Of a stretch of DNA of 25,509 nt, positions 6,601 to 13,743 are shown piece by piece (within the stretch, counting starts at the first letter, position 1; each line of letters starts with the position of its first letter). The stretch is from CAZJKE01 sp964546585. Its GTDB lineage: Bacteria; Planctomycetota; Phycisphaerae; Phycisphaerales; SM1A02. The DNA is taken from positions 1 to 25,509 of the forward strand of contig CAZJKE010000025.1 in assembly GCA_964546585.1 (NCBI GenBank), written 5' to 3'. Made by a program: the position numbers and the translations under genes. Below the pieces are notes generated by a model that was not told where the DNA came from, did no database searches, and saw nothing but the letters and a program-made list of their open reading frames with translations.

Positions 6601-7503
6601 TCATGCCTCGCTGAAATCGTAGTTGGCCGTGTACTTGCCGGTCAGTTGTTTGACGATCTGCCGCAACAGGTCATTCGCCAGACTGGATGCGCCAAAGCGA
6701 AAGAGTTGCGGCGTCAGCCAAGGTTCACCAAGCGTTTCCTTGACCATAACAAGGTAGTGGAGCGCACTCTTGGCCGACCGAATACCACCGGCTGGCTTCA
6801 TGCCGATGCGAACACCTGTCTTGAGGTAATGGTCGCGAATGGCCTCCAGCATGACCAGCGTCACGGGCATGGTGGCGGCAGGGGAAACCTTCCCCGTGGA
6901 GGTCTTGATGAACACTTCGCCGTCCGACTCCGGCGCCGCTGCTGCGATCGCCAGGTCCGACGCGTGACGCACATTGTCGAGCGTCTCCAACTCGCCCGTT
7001 TCCAGAATGATCTTGAGGTGAGCCCCGCCGCAGGCCTCCCGAATTGCTCGGATTTCGTCCGCAACTTCATCGAACCTGCCTGCGAGAAATGCGCCGCGGT
7101 TGATGACCATGTCGATTTCATCGGCGCCGGCGGCGACGGCGGCCTTTACATCACGCAAACGCAGATCAATGGGAAACTGGCCACTTGGAAAACCTGTCGC
7201 AACCGATGCAATCTTGACGGTGGATCCCTCCAGAGTCCGCCTCGCAATGGAGACGAGGCTCGGGTAGACACAGACAGCGGCGGCGGATGGCAGAGGCGGG
7301 TCTACTTCCCCCTCCCACGGCGTCATCGCCTTGTGACACAGCGATTGAATCTTCTGAGGGGAGTCCTTTCCTTCCAGCGTCGTCAGGTCGACCATGGACA
7401 AGGCCAGTCGCAGACCCTGCATCTTGGACTCCGTCTTGATCGATCGCCTCGTGAATGAACGAGCCCGTTCCCCGGCCATGACAGTATCGATCGTCCGCGG
7501 CAT
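6601..7503 (-). CDS. deoC: Deoxyribose-phosphate aldolase
   Basis: A 300-residue DeoC, a TIM-barrel class I aldolase that splits 2-deoxyribose 5-phosphate into acetaldehyde and glyceraldehyde 3-phosphate during deoxynucleoside breakdown. The Schiff-base Lys is Lys200 in VFIKTSTGK, the second essential Lys is Lys236 in GMKPAGGIR, and the Asp is Asp131 in EIDMVIN. It has about 40 extra N-terminal residues compared with the short bacterial forms, like the longer DeoC group. The ATG at 7503 has no SD but a TAAACT box 6 nt upstream, which overlaps the stop of the preceding gene, so deoC can be transcribed by itself as well as with the upstream membrane proteins. Confidence 0.95.
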   Translation of the reverse strand: MPRTIDTVMAGERARSFTRRSIKTESKMQGLRLALSMVDLTTLEGKDSPQKIQSLCHKAMTPWEGEVDPPLPSAAAVCVYPSLVSIARRTLEGSTVKIASVATGFPSGQFPIDLRLRDVKAAVAAGADEIDMVINRGAFLAGRFDEVADEIRAIREACGGAHLKIILETGELETLDNVRHASDLAIAAAAPESDGEVFIKTSTGKVSPAATMPVTLVMLEAIRDHYLKTGVRIGMKPAGGIRSAKSALHYLVMVKETLGEPWLTPQLFRFGASSLANDLLRQIVKQLTGKYTANYDFSEA

Positions 7504-7509
7504 GTCGCC

Positions 7510-7515
7510 AGTTTA
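7510..7515 (-). promoter_or_regulatory. -10 element for deoC (leaderless type)
   Basis: TAAACT ends 6 nt before the deoC ATG at 7503. It includes the TAA stop of the gene before it. Confidence 0.5.
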
Positions 7516-7833
7516 CCGGCGAACGCCCGCGAAGAGGCTTTCAATGGGTCCGGCGGCACGAACGGTGATCCCTTTGCGATCCTGCGCATTCTCGATCTCA
7601 TACAACAGCAGTACGCCATCGTGACTGTCGATCACATACAGCATGTCGTATGGATTGTCGGTTGGACCGCTTCCACTGCTCGTGGTGATGAGCGTGAAGT
7701 CGCCACTGGCGCCGATAGTATCCCCGGCGTGCGCGGGCGGCCCATGAAGCCGTCCCGCCTGCACGATGACAAGCGCGAAGATGATTGCCGCGGATGCCCA
7801 GAGTGGGCCTGTACTGCGTGCTCGTTGCTTCAC
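7513..7833 (-). CDS. Small membrane-anchored protein, related to its upstream neighbour
   Basis: A 106-residue protein with a hydrophobic segment at about 11-27 and a possible signal cleavage after AHA (34-36). The outer part contains YDMLYVIDSHDGVLLLYEIEN (split here as YDMLYVIDSHDG and VLLLYEIEN), a strand-turn-strand unit like one blade edge of a beta-propeller. The preceding gene encodes the same plan with FILDTTTQELV, so the two look like tandem paralogues. The start is GTG 7833, with GGGGGAG eight bases upstream; that SD lies across the stop of the preceding gene. I do not recognise the family. The products are probably exported or anchored in the inner membrane facing out. Confidence 0.65.
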   Translation of the reverse strand: MKQRARSTGPLWASAAIIFALVIVQAGRLHGPPAHAGDTIGASGDFTLITTSSGSGPTDNPYDMLYVIDSHDGVLLLYEIENAQDRKGITVRAAGPIESLFAGVRR

Positions 7834-7837
7834 CGCT

Positions 7838-8143
7838 TCATCTCCCCCGCAGTGCTGATGCTGCGTCCGATGCAACGCCACGGTAGCCGAGCGGCTCGAC
7901 CATTTTTGTATTGTGATTCCACGCCGCTGCGACAAGTTCCTGCGTTGTCGTGTCAAGAATGAACACGACACCAGCCTCCACGCCGTTGATGTGCGCAGCG
8001 GCGGCTGTGTATCGGTGGCGGTTCACGACCTGCGCCTCGGCTGCCGGCATGAAGACAACGGCGGCGAGGATCGCCAGCAGTACCGCGTTCAACGCAATCA
8101 ACCCGGCAAGTGGTCCGCGTGTTGGAGAGGCATTCGTTTGCAT
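7838..8143 (-). CDS. Small membrane-anchored protein
   Basis: A 101-residue protein with one hydrophobic segment (about 12-33) followed by an AEA that could be a cleavage site. The remaining 64 residues contain VVFILDTTTQELVAAAWN, similar in pattern to the product of the next gene. The family is not recognised. The ATG at 8143 lies 2 nt after the stop of the upstream gene, and AGGA within that gene's end can serve as SD. With the neighbours it forms a compact set of three envelope proteins ahead of deoC. Confidence 0.65.
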   Translation of the reverse strand: MQTNASPTRGPLAGLIALNAVLLAILAAVVFMPAAEAQVVNRHRYTAAAAHINGVEAGVVFILDTTTQELVAAAWNHNTKMVEPLGYRGVASDAASALRGR

Positions 8144-8145
8144 CG

Positions 8146-8349
8146 TCAGTCCTGATGGGATCGCTTTGACGGCATCAGACTGATTGTCACCACGACGGCA
8201 AAGAGAATGAACATGAGACCAAATCCCATCCACGCGGCGGGCACCTTGCGGACCGAGGGTTGCGGGGGCGTAGTAACACTCGCGGCGGCAACAGTCGCCA
8301 ACATCTGCACACCGATGCAGAACAACATGGGAAGTAGGAATCGCCTCAT
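8146..8349 (-). CDS. 67-residue two-helix membrane protein
   Basis: A short protein with an N-terminal hydrophobic segment (3-23, ending AAAS, possibly a cleaved signal) and a second, clear transmembrane segment (about 40-59), then a short basic tail. No known domain is visible. The ATG at 8349 has no SD but a TATCCT box 7 nt upstream, placing a promoter directly after metF. It is the first gene of the string that leads into deoC. Confidence 0.6.
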   Translation of the reverse strand: MRRFLLPMLFCIGVQMLATVAAASVTTPPQPSVRKVPAAWMGFGLMFILFAVVVTISLMPSKRSHQD

Positions 8350-8356
8350 CGCAGGG

Positions 8357-8362
8357 AGGATA
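8357..8362 (-). promoter_or_regulatory. -10 element for the small membrane protein string (leaderless type)
   Basis: TATCCT ends 7 nt before ATG 8349, inside the 24-bp gap after the metF stop. Confidence 0.5.
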
Positions 8363-8373
8363 GCAGAAGGTGG

Positions 8374-9261
8374 TCAAGGCCCCCGCAGCCGCGAGCCGCT
8401 CGGCGTGCCAAGAGCCCGGTAGATGTCTTCCGTCGCCCCAGAACTGTTCAAGGTGTAGAAGTGGATCCCTCGTACACGGTGGTCAATCAGGTCGCCGCAC
8501 TGCTCGGCGGCCCACTGGATGCCTACTTGCCGCACCGATTCCGGATCGTCCTGATGTCGGTGCAGTCGTTTCTGCAACCTCGCCGGGAAGTTTGCACCAC
8601 CGGCAAGGTCGGCCATCCGGCGCATACCGGCCATGGATGTGATCGGCATGATCCCCGCGACCAGCGGGAGCGTAATCCCAGCAAGTTCACACCGTTCGCA
8701 CCAGTCATAGAACGCTGCGTTGTCGAAGAACAACTGCGTGCAGATCCAGTCCGCACCGCAATCGACCTTTGCCCTGAGGTGGTCCATCTGCAACAGTCGA
8801 TTCGGTGTCTCCGGGTGGCCTTCCGGAAAACCCGCAACGCAGATACCGAACCGATGTCCACCGAACTGGCGAATCCGCGTGACAAGATCCGCGGCATGCG
8901 GGAAATCACCGCCTGTGTTTCCTCCGGATGGGGTGTCACCTCGAATGGCCAGCACATTGTCGATACCGGCCTCCGCGTAGGAACCCAGCATTGCGTCGAC
9001 CTCATCGCGCGTGTGGCCGATGCAGGTCATGTGCGGCACAGGATCCAGATCGGTTTCACGCGCCAGGTGCAGTACCAGTTCGCGGGTTCGGTCGCGGGTG
9101 CTCCCGCCCGCTCCGTAGGTCACCGATACAAATGATGGTTCGAGCGACTGAAATTCCCGCAGGCGGTCCTGCAACTGCGTCCAGCCCGCATCGGTCTTTG
9201 AAGGAAAGAACTCGAAACTGGAAATAAAGGGGTCGCGATCGAGAATTTCGGCGAAGTGCAT
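8374..9261 (-). CDS. metF: Methylenetetrahydrofolate reductase
   Basis: A 295-residue MetF, the flavoprotein that reduces 5,10-methylene-THF to 5-methyl-THF for methionine synthesis. It has the family start SFEFFPSKT with catalytic Glu17, VSVTYGAGGS, HMTCIGHTRDE, LAIRGD, and the late CTQLFFDN and LPLVAGIMPI motifs. The length is that of bacterial MetF. The ATG at 9261 is chosen because it gives the normal N-terminus and follows a TACCCT box by 6 nt; an upstream in-frame start at 9327 would run through the rex promoter and start codon. It is transcribed away from rex with start codons only 40 bp apart, so the two promoters must interfere or be co-regulated. Confidence 0.93.
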   Translation of the reverse strand: MHFAEILDRDPFISSFEFFPSKTDAGWTQLQDRLREFQSLEPSFVSVTYGAGGSTRDRTRELVLHLARETDLDPVPHMTCIGHTRDEVDAMLGSYAEAGIDNVLAIRGDTPSGGNTGGDFPHAADLVTRIRQFGGHRFGICVAGFPEGHPETPNRLLQMDHLRAKVDCGADWICTQLFFDNAAFYDWCERCELAGITLPLVAGIMPITSMAGMRRMADLAGGANFPARLQKRLHRHQDDPESVRQVGIQWAAEQCGDLIDHRVRGIHFYTLNSSGATEDIYRALGTPSGSRLRGP

Positions 9262-9267
9262 GAGTAC

Positions 9268-9273
9268 AGGGTA
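9268..9273 (-). promoter_or_regulatory. -10 element for metF (leaderless type)
   Basis: TACCCT ends 6 nt before the metF ATG. It lies back to back with the rex -10 box, 15 bp away. Confidence 0.5.
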
Positions 9274-9288
9274 CTGCGTTGACCGCCC

Positions 9289-9294
9289 TATACT
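9289..9294 (+). promoter_or_regulatory. -10 element for rex (leaderless type)
   Basis: TATACT ends 7 nt before the rex ATG at 9302. No SD precedes the gene and no TTGACA-like box lies 16-18 nt upstream. Confidence 0.6.
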
Positions 9295-9301
9295 TCCCGT
9301 C

Positions 9302-9937
9302 ATGATTGAGCAGCCTCGCATCCCCAAGCCGACTGCCCGACGCCTGAGCCTCTACCTTCGGGAACTCGAGAAGCTCCGCGACGCAAGATCGCCGTCGGTC
9401 AGTTCGAGCCAACTCGGTGTGGCGCTGGGTTTGACCGGGGCGCAGATTCGAAAGGATCTTGCGACATTCGGTCAGTTCGGCCGGCCCGGCGTCGGGTATG
9501 ACGTAGACGGACTCTGCGACCAACTGCGCCAGATTCTCGGAACCGATCAGACCTGGGATGTAGCGGTTGTCGGCGCTGGAAAACTGGGACGGGCGCTCTC
9601 TGCCTACCCCAAGTTTGTGGACCGGGGCTTCAAGGTCGTTGCGGTGTTTGACAGCAGCCCGGATGTGATCGGCTCGGATGTTGCCGGCCACAAGGTCCGT
9701 CCGGTCGCGGACATGACCCGCATCATTCCACTGCGCGACATCAAGATGGCAATCCTCGCAGTGCCACCGCAGTTCGCGCAGGAGATTGCAGACCGGCTTG
9801 TCGCGGCGGGTATTGTCGGCATACTCAACTTTGCGCCAATCAGGCTCGCCGTACCGGAGTCGGTCGCCGTGTCCAGCGTCGATTTTTCTCGGTCGCTCGA
9901 GCAACTCGCCTTTGCCGCATCAGCAGACTTGGCATAG
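9302..9937 (+). CDS. rex: Redox-sensing transcriptional repressor Rex
   Basis: A 211-residue Rex, the usual size. The N-terminal winged helix covers about 12-70 (SSSQLGVALGLTGAQIRKDL, then FGRPGVGYDV). The Rossmann domain has GAGKLG (91-96) and ends in SSVDFSRSLEQLAF, the domain-swapping helix region. Rex senses the NADH/NAD+ ratio and, with NAD+ bound, represses genes for anaerobic and fermentative metabolism. The start follows the family (residue 7 onward matches) and a TATACT box 7 nt upstream. No TTGTGAA-type Rex operator is visible next to it. It stands alone, divergent from metF and convergent with yggS. Confidence 0.95.
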   Translation: MIEQPRIPKPTARRLSLYLRELEKLRDARSPSVSSSQLGVALGLTGAQIRKDLATFGQFGRPGVGYDVDGLCDQLRQILGTDQTWDVAVVGAGKLGRALSAYPKFVDRGFKVVAVFDSSPDVIGSDVAGHKVRPVADMTRIIPLRDIKMAILAVPPQFAQEIADRLVAAGIVGILNFAPIRLAVPESVAVSSVDFSRSLEQLAFAASADLA

Positions 9938-9967
9938 AGGCCAAGAGGCCCGGTTCGTTGGTGCCGA

Positions 9968-10738
9968 TTAACAGGCGGCCTTCTCGTCTGCGGTCGAGTC
10001 GCTCTCCGCCGCATCGCCGAAGATCGCGGTTCCAACACGAACGATGTTTGCGCCGCACTCAATGGCAACTTCGAAGTCATTCGACATCCCCATGGAGAGA
10101 ATGTTGAAACGCTCGCCGCCAGCGCCGCTCTTGCACACATCATCAAAGAGTTCACGGCACCGATTGAAAAGGGACCGGGATTCCTCCTGGTCCTCGCACA
10201 GTGGTGCCATGTACATGATTCCGCGTGGTTCGATGTTGATCATGGTGTCCATCTGATCCAGAAGGTGGGTGACCGCCGGGGGAGCAACACCGTACTTGCG
10301 GCGTTCGCCGGAGACATTGACCTGAATCAACACCTCCACAACCTGATCCCGCTTCGCAGCCATGGGCTGCATCTCTTCGGCCAGCCGCAGCGAATCGAGC
10401 GAATGGATGAGCCTCGCCAATGGGATCACCCGCCTCGCCTTGTTCCTCTGGAGGTGTCCGATGAAGTGCCAGCGAATCGGCCCCTCAAGATTCGGCTCTC
10501 CGAGTTCGCGGCGACGATCGATGTACTCGTCCACCTGCGCGGCGAGTTGCGTGAAGTGTTGTTGACGGCTCTCACCGAAGTCGCGGTGCCCAAGTTCGAT
10601 GAGTTCCCGAACCTGCTCCATTGACGCGTACTTCGTTACCGCGACGAGATGCAGCTTGTCGGGATCGTGGCCGGATCTCTCCGCCGCCGACGCCATTCTT
10701 GACCGGACAGATTCATATCGTTCCTTGATGGTGCTCAC
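9968..10738 (-). CDS. yggS: YggS-type pyridoxal-phosphate homeostasis protein
   Basis: A 256-residue fold-type III PLP-binding protein (PLPBP family), slightly longer than the usual 230 or so. PLP Lys36 is in LVAVTKYAS; other landmarks are FGESRQQ, IRWHFIGHLQRNKAR, HSLDSLRLAEE and the LSMGMSNDFEVAIECGA region near the end (split: LSMGMSNDF, EVAIECGAN). The family buffers free PLP and has no known catalytic activity. The GTG at 10738 is chosen because GGAGG lies 7 nt upstream; the longer open frame would overlap sucD. It follows sucD by 59 bp on the same strand and is probably co-transcribed. Confidence 0.93.
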   Translation of the reverse strand: MSTIKERYESVRSRMASAAERSGHDPDKLHLVAVTKYASMEQVRELIELGHRDFGESRQQHFTQLAAQVDEYIDRRRELGEPNLEGPIRWHFIGHLQRNKARRVIPLARLIHSLDSLRLAEEMQPMAAKRDQVVEVLIQVNVSGERRKYGVAPPAVTHLLDQMDTMINIEPRGIMYMAPLCEDQEESRSLFNRCRELFDDVCKSGAGGERFNILSMGMSNDFEVAIECGANIVRVGTAIFGDAAESDSTADEKAAC

Positions 10739-10797
10739 GAATACCCCTCCATGGGTTGGTGCGGGCAGCATACCAGCACCCACGCCTGCAAACGGGG

Positions 10798-11757
10798 TCA
10801 CTCCGCCGAGGCTGTTGCTGCGTCCAGCGTACTGCTCATCGCGGAACCAATGGATGCGGGGCTCTCGGCGACGGTGACACCGCACGCGCGGAGTGCATGC
10901 ATCTTCGCCTCGGCGGTGTCATCACTGCCTCCGATGATCGCCCCGGCATGTCCCATCCGCTTGCCCTTGGGTGCCGTGCGGCCGGCGATGAACGCAACCA
11001 CCGGTTTCGACATGTTCTCCTGAATCCAACACCCCGCCTCCGCCTCATCACTGCCGCCGATTTCGCCGATCAACACCACACCGTCGGTCTCGTCATCCTC
11101 TTCGAAGAGTGCCAGAAGATCGATAAAGTTGACGCCCTTGATGGGATCGCCGCCAATGCCAATGCAGGTCGTCTGCCCGAGCCCGAGTGTCGTGGTCTGC
11201 CAGACCGCCTCGTAGGTCAGTGTTCCCGACCTGCTGATGATGCCGACGCTCCGGCCGCTTTCGGCATCCGCCGGAGCGGTATGGATATATCCGGGCATGA
11301 TGCCGATCTTGCACCCCTCCTCGAAGGTCGCCGTGGGGCCCTCGCCACACACCCGGCGACCCGGGGTGATGATCCCGGGGCAGTTTGGTCCAATGAGCAC
11401 GGCATCCGGATACGCCCGCATTTCCGCTCGAACACGCATCATGTCGGCAACGGGAATTCCCTCGGTGATTGCGCAAATGACCGACATGCCCGCCGCAGCC
11501 GCCTCCATGATCGCATCAGCGGCGAACGGAGGCGGTACGAAGATCATGGTGGCCGTCGCACCTGTTTTGTCCACAGCACCCTGCACCGTGTTGAAGACAG
11601 GCAGTCCGTTTGCGTCCTGCTGTCCACCCTTTCCGGGCGTGACGCCACCGACCATCCGTGTTCCGTAGTCGAGGCAGCCCTTCGTATGGAAAGCGCCAGC
11701 GGAACCAGTGATGCCCTGGCAGATGACCCGTGTTGAACCGTTGACGAGAATGGACAT
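10798..11757 (-). CDS. sucD: Succinyl-CoA synthetase alpha subunit
   Basis: A 319-residue SucD, the CoA-binding and phosphohistidine subunit of the TCA-cycle enzyme that makes ATP or GTP from succinyl-CoA. The N-terminal CoA site (CQGITGSAGAFHT, 13-25), IGPNCPGIITPG, GGDPIKG, and the active-site His270 in KRMGHAGAI are present. It is about 30 residues longer than the E. coli protein, with insertions after ITPG (about 134-147) and in HTAPADAESGRS (159-170). The beta subunit sucC is not adjacent, so the two are separately located here. The ATG at 11757 gives the normal start and follows a TATCCT box by 9 nt; no SD is seen. Confidence 0.95.
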   Translation of the reverse strand: MSILVNGSTRVICQGITGSAGAFHTKGCLDYGTRMVGGVTPGKGGQQDANGLPVFNTVQGAVDKTGATATMIFVPPPFAADAIMEAAAAGMSVICAITEGIPVADMMRVRAEMRAYPDAVLIGPNCPGIITPGRRVCGEGPTATFEEGCKIGIMPGYIHTAPADAESGRSVGIISRSGTLTYEAVWQTTTLGLGQTTCIGIGGDPIKGVNFIDLLALFEEDDETDGVVLIGEIGGSDEAEAGCWIQENMSKPVVAFIAGRTAPKGKRMGHAGAIIGGSDDTAEAKMHALRACGVTVAESPASIGSAMSSTLDAATASAE

Positions 11758-11766
11758 GAACCCGGC

Positions 11767-11772
11767 AGGATA
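11767..11772 (-). promoter_or_regulatory. -10 element for sucD (leaderless or very short leader)
   Basis: TATCCT ends 9 nt before the sucD ATG. Confidence 0.45.
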
Positions 11773-11800
11773 CCACCGCTGAAACCGCTGTTCCACTCAC

Positions 11801-11806
11801 TACACT
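11801..11806 (+). promoter_or_regulatory. -10 element for purM (leaderless type)
   Basis: TACACT ends 8 nt before the purM ATG at 11815. It shares the 57-bp divergent spacer with the sucD promoter. Confidence 0.5.
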
Positions 11807-11814
11807 GCACCATC

Positions 11815-12921
11815 ATGGCGACCGCCCAATCCCCCGGAACCCCCAGAAACTCAGGACACCCACTGACCTACGCCGCAACCGGCGTCAACATTGAAGCTGG
11901 TGATCGTCTTGTGGACATGATCGGTTCCATGATGCGCCGCACGCACAGTCCGCGGGTATTGGGACAACATGGCGATTTCGCCGGAATGTTCCGTCTGGAT
12001 TTCAATGAGCGATTGTTCAAGAGAAACTATCGCGATCCAGTGCTCGTGGCCTGCACTGATGGTGTCGGAACAAAGGTCAAGTTGGCCTGCGACATGGGCA
12101 TCTACGACACCGTCGGCATCGACTGCGTTGCCATGAATGTCAACGACATGATTGTGCAAGGTGCAGAACCGCTTTTCTTCCTCGATTACCTCGGCCTGCA
12201 CAGGCAGGACCCGGAAACAACCGCATCCATCGTCGCTGGTGTTGCGAAGGGATGCGAGATAGCGGGATGCGCGTTGATCGGTGGCGAATGTGCGGAGATG
12301 CCGGACCTCTACGCTGAAGGCGACTTTGACATTGCTGGGTTTGCCGTCGGTGTTGTTGAACTCCCCAGGGCGATTGACCCGACGCGGGTAGAGGCCGGCG
12401 ATGTCATACTCGGGCTCAGGTCCAGCGGTATCCACTCCAACGGGTTCTCTCTGGTTCGTCGGGTTCTCTCTGATGCGCCTCTGGACCTCACCGCGACATA
12501 CCCGGAACTCGGCACGGATCAGACGCTTGGACAGGTTCTTCTGGAGCCCACGCGGATCTATGTGAAGCCGGTGCTGTCGTGCCTCGGGCACTATACGGTC
12601 AAGAAAGTCGTGTCCGGCATGGCCCACATCACCGGAGGCGGTTTGGAGGGCAACCTCTGCCGGTCGCTCACCGATTCGGTCGACGCGGTGTTACACCTTG
12701 ATCGATGGGAAGTTCCTGCAATCTTCAGTTTTCTGGAGAGCCGCGGCAGTATTGCCCGCGACGAAATGTTCCGTGTGTTCAATATGGGCATCGGGTACTG
12801 CCTGATTGTTCGCCCTGCGTTCGCAGATTCGATCATGCGGCAACTCGCAAAGGCTGGCGCGCACCCACTTGTACTTGGCGAAATCACTTCCGGTACAGGG
12901 TGTGTCCACTTGATGGATTGA
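11815..12921 (+). CDS. purM: Phosphoribosylformylglycinamidine cyclo-ligase (AIR synthetase)
   Basis: A 368-residue PurM, which closes the imidazole ring to make 5-aminoimidazole ribonucleotide in purine synthesis. Motifs: LTYAATGVNIEAGD at the start, ACTDGVGTKVKLA, VNDMIVQGAEPLFFLDY, LIGGECAEMPDLY, GLRSSGIHSNGFSLVR and HITGGGLEGN. The length is a little above the 345 of E. coli because of a 17-residue N-terminal extension. It starts at ATG 11815 behind a TACACT box. The next gene begins two bases after its stop. Confidence 0.96.
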   Translation: MATAQSPGTPRNSGHPLTYAATGVNIEAGDRLVDMIGSMMRRTHSPRVLGQHGDFAGMFRLDFNERLFKRNYRDPVLVACTDGVGTKVKLACDMGIYDTVGIDCVAMNVNDMIVQGAEPLFFLDYLGLHRQDPETTASIVAGVAKGCEIAGCALIGGECAEMPDLYAEGDFDIAGFAVGVVELPRAIDPTRVEAGDVILGLRSSGIHSNGFSLVRRVLSDAPLDLTATYPELGTDQTLGQVLLEPTRIYVKPVLSCLGHYTVKKVVSGMAHITGGGLEGNLCRSLTDSVDAVLHLDRWEVPAIFSFLESRGSIARDEMFRVFNMGIGYCLIVRPAFADSIMRQLAKAGAHPLVLGEITSGTGCVHLMD

Positions 12922-12923
12922 TC

Positions 12924-13709
12924 ATGCTTGTTGCAACACTCATCGCCGCTGCCGCAGTTGCCCAGGACACCAACCTCGTCGAGCGCGCGGCCATCGTGCG
13001 GCCGGGCGTCTGGTTGCCGAGGCTGGGAGGCACCATTCAGGACGGTGGTGCAAAGTTGGATCTCGAAACAGATATATTTCTACGCGACCGGGAAGCGACA
13101 TTTCTTGGTGAGTTTGAGCTGCGGCCGGTCGATCACCTGACACTGGAGGTGTCCACCTTTGACTTCAGCGTTTCCAACAGCGGTACTTTTTCGGGCAATA
13201 CGACCTTTGGCGGCATGGCTCTGCGCAACGGTGACCTCTGGTCGGGGACCATCGAGATGCAGAGTGTCGGCATTGAGGCGAGTTGGGACATGGTGCGACC
13301 CTATCCCCGGGGCGGTGACACCATGTTGACCTTTGCGCCGCTTCTCGGCGCACAGTGGTACGGGGTGGACGTCGACCTGCGAAATGCCACGACGGGGACT
13401 TCGGTGACGCGGGACGAGTCCTGGGAGTTCCTGTATGGCGGAGCACGCATGGATCTGGGCTGGGACACATCGGAGCATGTTCAGTGGCTTGATTCGCTGT
13501 CCATTGACGCAGCGGCAGGTGTTGGCTCGCTGGTCGGCGGCGACGGCGGCACCGGCTGGATGGTACGAGTCGGGATGGCGTTCGAATTCGCCGCGAACAC
13601 CTCGCTGTACTTCGGGTATCGCTTGAGGGAACTCAATGCGGAGAGTGGTTCGTACACTTTCGATGCTGGATTGCAGGGTCTCTTCATCGGCGGCCAGATT
13701 CGCTTCTGA
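12924..13709 (+). CDS. Exported beta-barrel outer-membrane-like protein
   Basis: A 261-residue protein with a short signal peptide (MLVATLIAAAAVAQD, cleavage about 13-14). The mature part alternates amphipathic strands with polar turns and ends in a strand finishing Arg-Phe (GGQIRF), the C-terminal signature of BAM-inserted outer membrane proteins. No specific family is recognised; the pattern resembles small OmpW- or OmpA-barrel-like proteins. The ATG at 12924 is 2 nt after the purM stop and has no SD, so it is probably translated by re-initiation after purM. There is no obvious functional link with purine synthesis. Confidence 0.7.
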   Translation: MLVATLIAAAAVAQDTNLVERAAIVRPGVWLPRLGGTIQDGGAKLDLETDIFLRDREATFLGEFELRPVDHLTLEVSTFDFSVSNSGTFSGNTTFGGMALRNGDLWSGTIEMQSVGIEASWDMVRPYPRGGDTMLTFAPLLGAQWYGVDVDLRNATTGTSVTRDESWEFLYGGARMDLGWDTSEHVQWLDSLSIDAAAGVGSLVGGDGGTGWMVRVGMAFEFAANTSLYFGYRLRELNAESGSYTFDAGLQGLFIGGQIRF

Positions 13710-13730
13710 ACCTCTGTTCCAAGCCCGTCG

Positions 13731-13736
13731 TACCAT
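13731..13736 (+). promoter_or_regulatory. -10 element for the metallophosphoesterase (leaderless type)
   Basis: TACCAT ends 7 nt before ATG 13744. Confidence 0.5.
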
Positions 13737-13743
13737 CTCTCCC

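Noticed and set aside
9938..9967. GGCC-AAGA-GGCC between rex and yggS as a bidirectional terminator
   Set aside because: A four-base stem of a self-complementary word is expected by chance in G+C-rich DNA.
11851..12627. 258-codon minus-strand frame inside purM
   Set aside because: Pure antisense shadow of a well-conserved gene, with no start signal.
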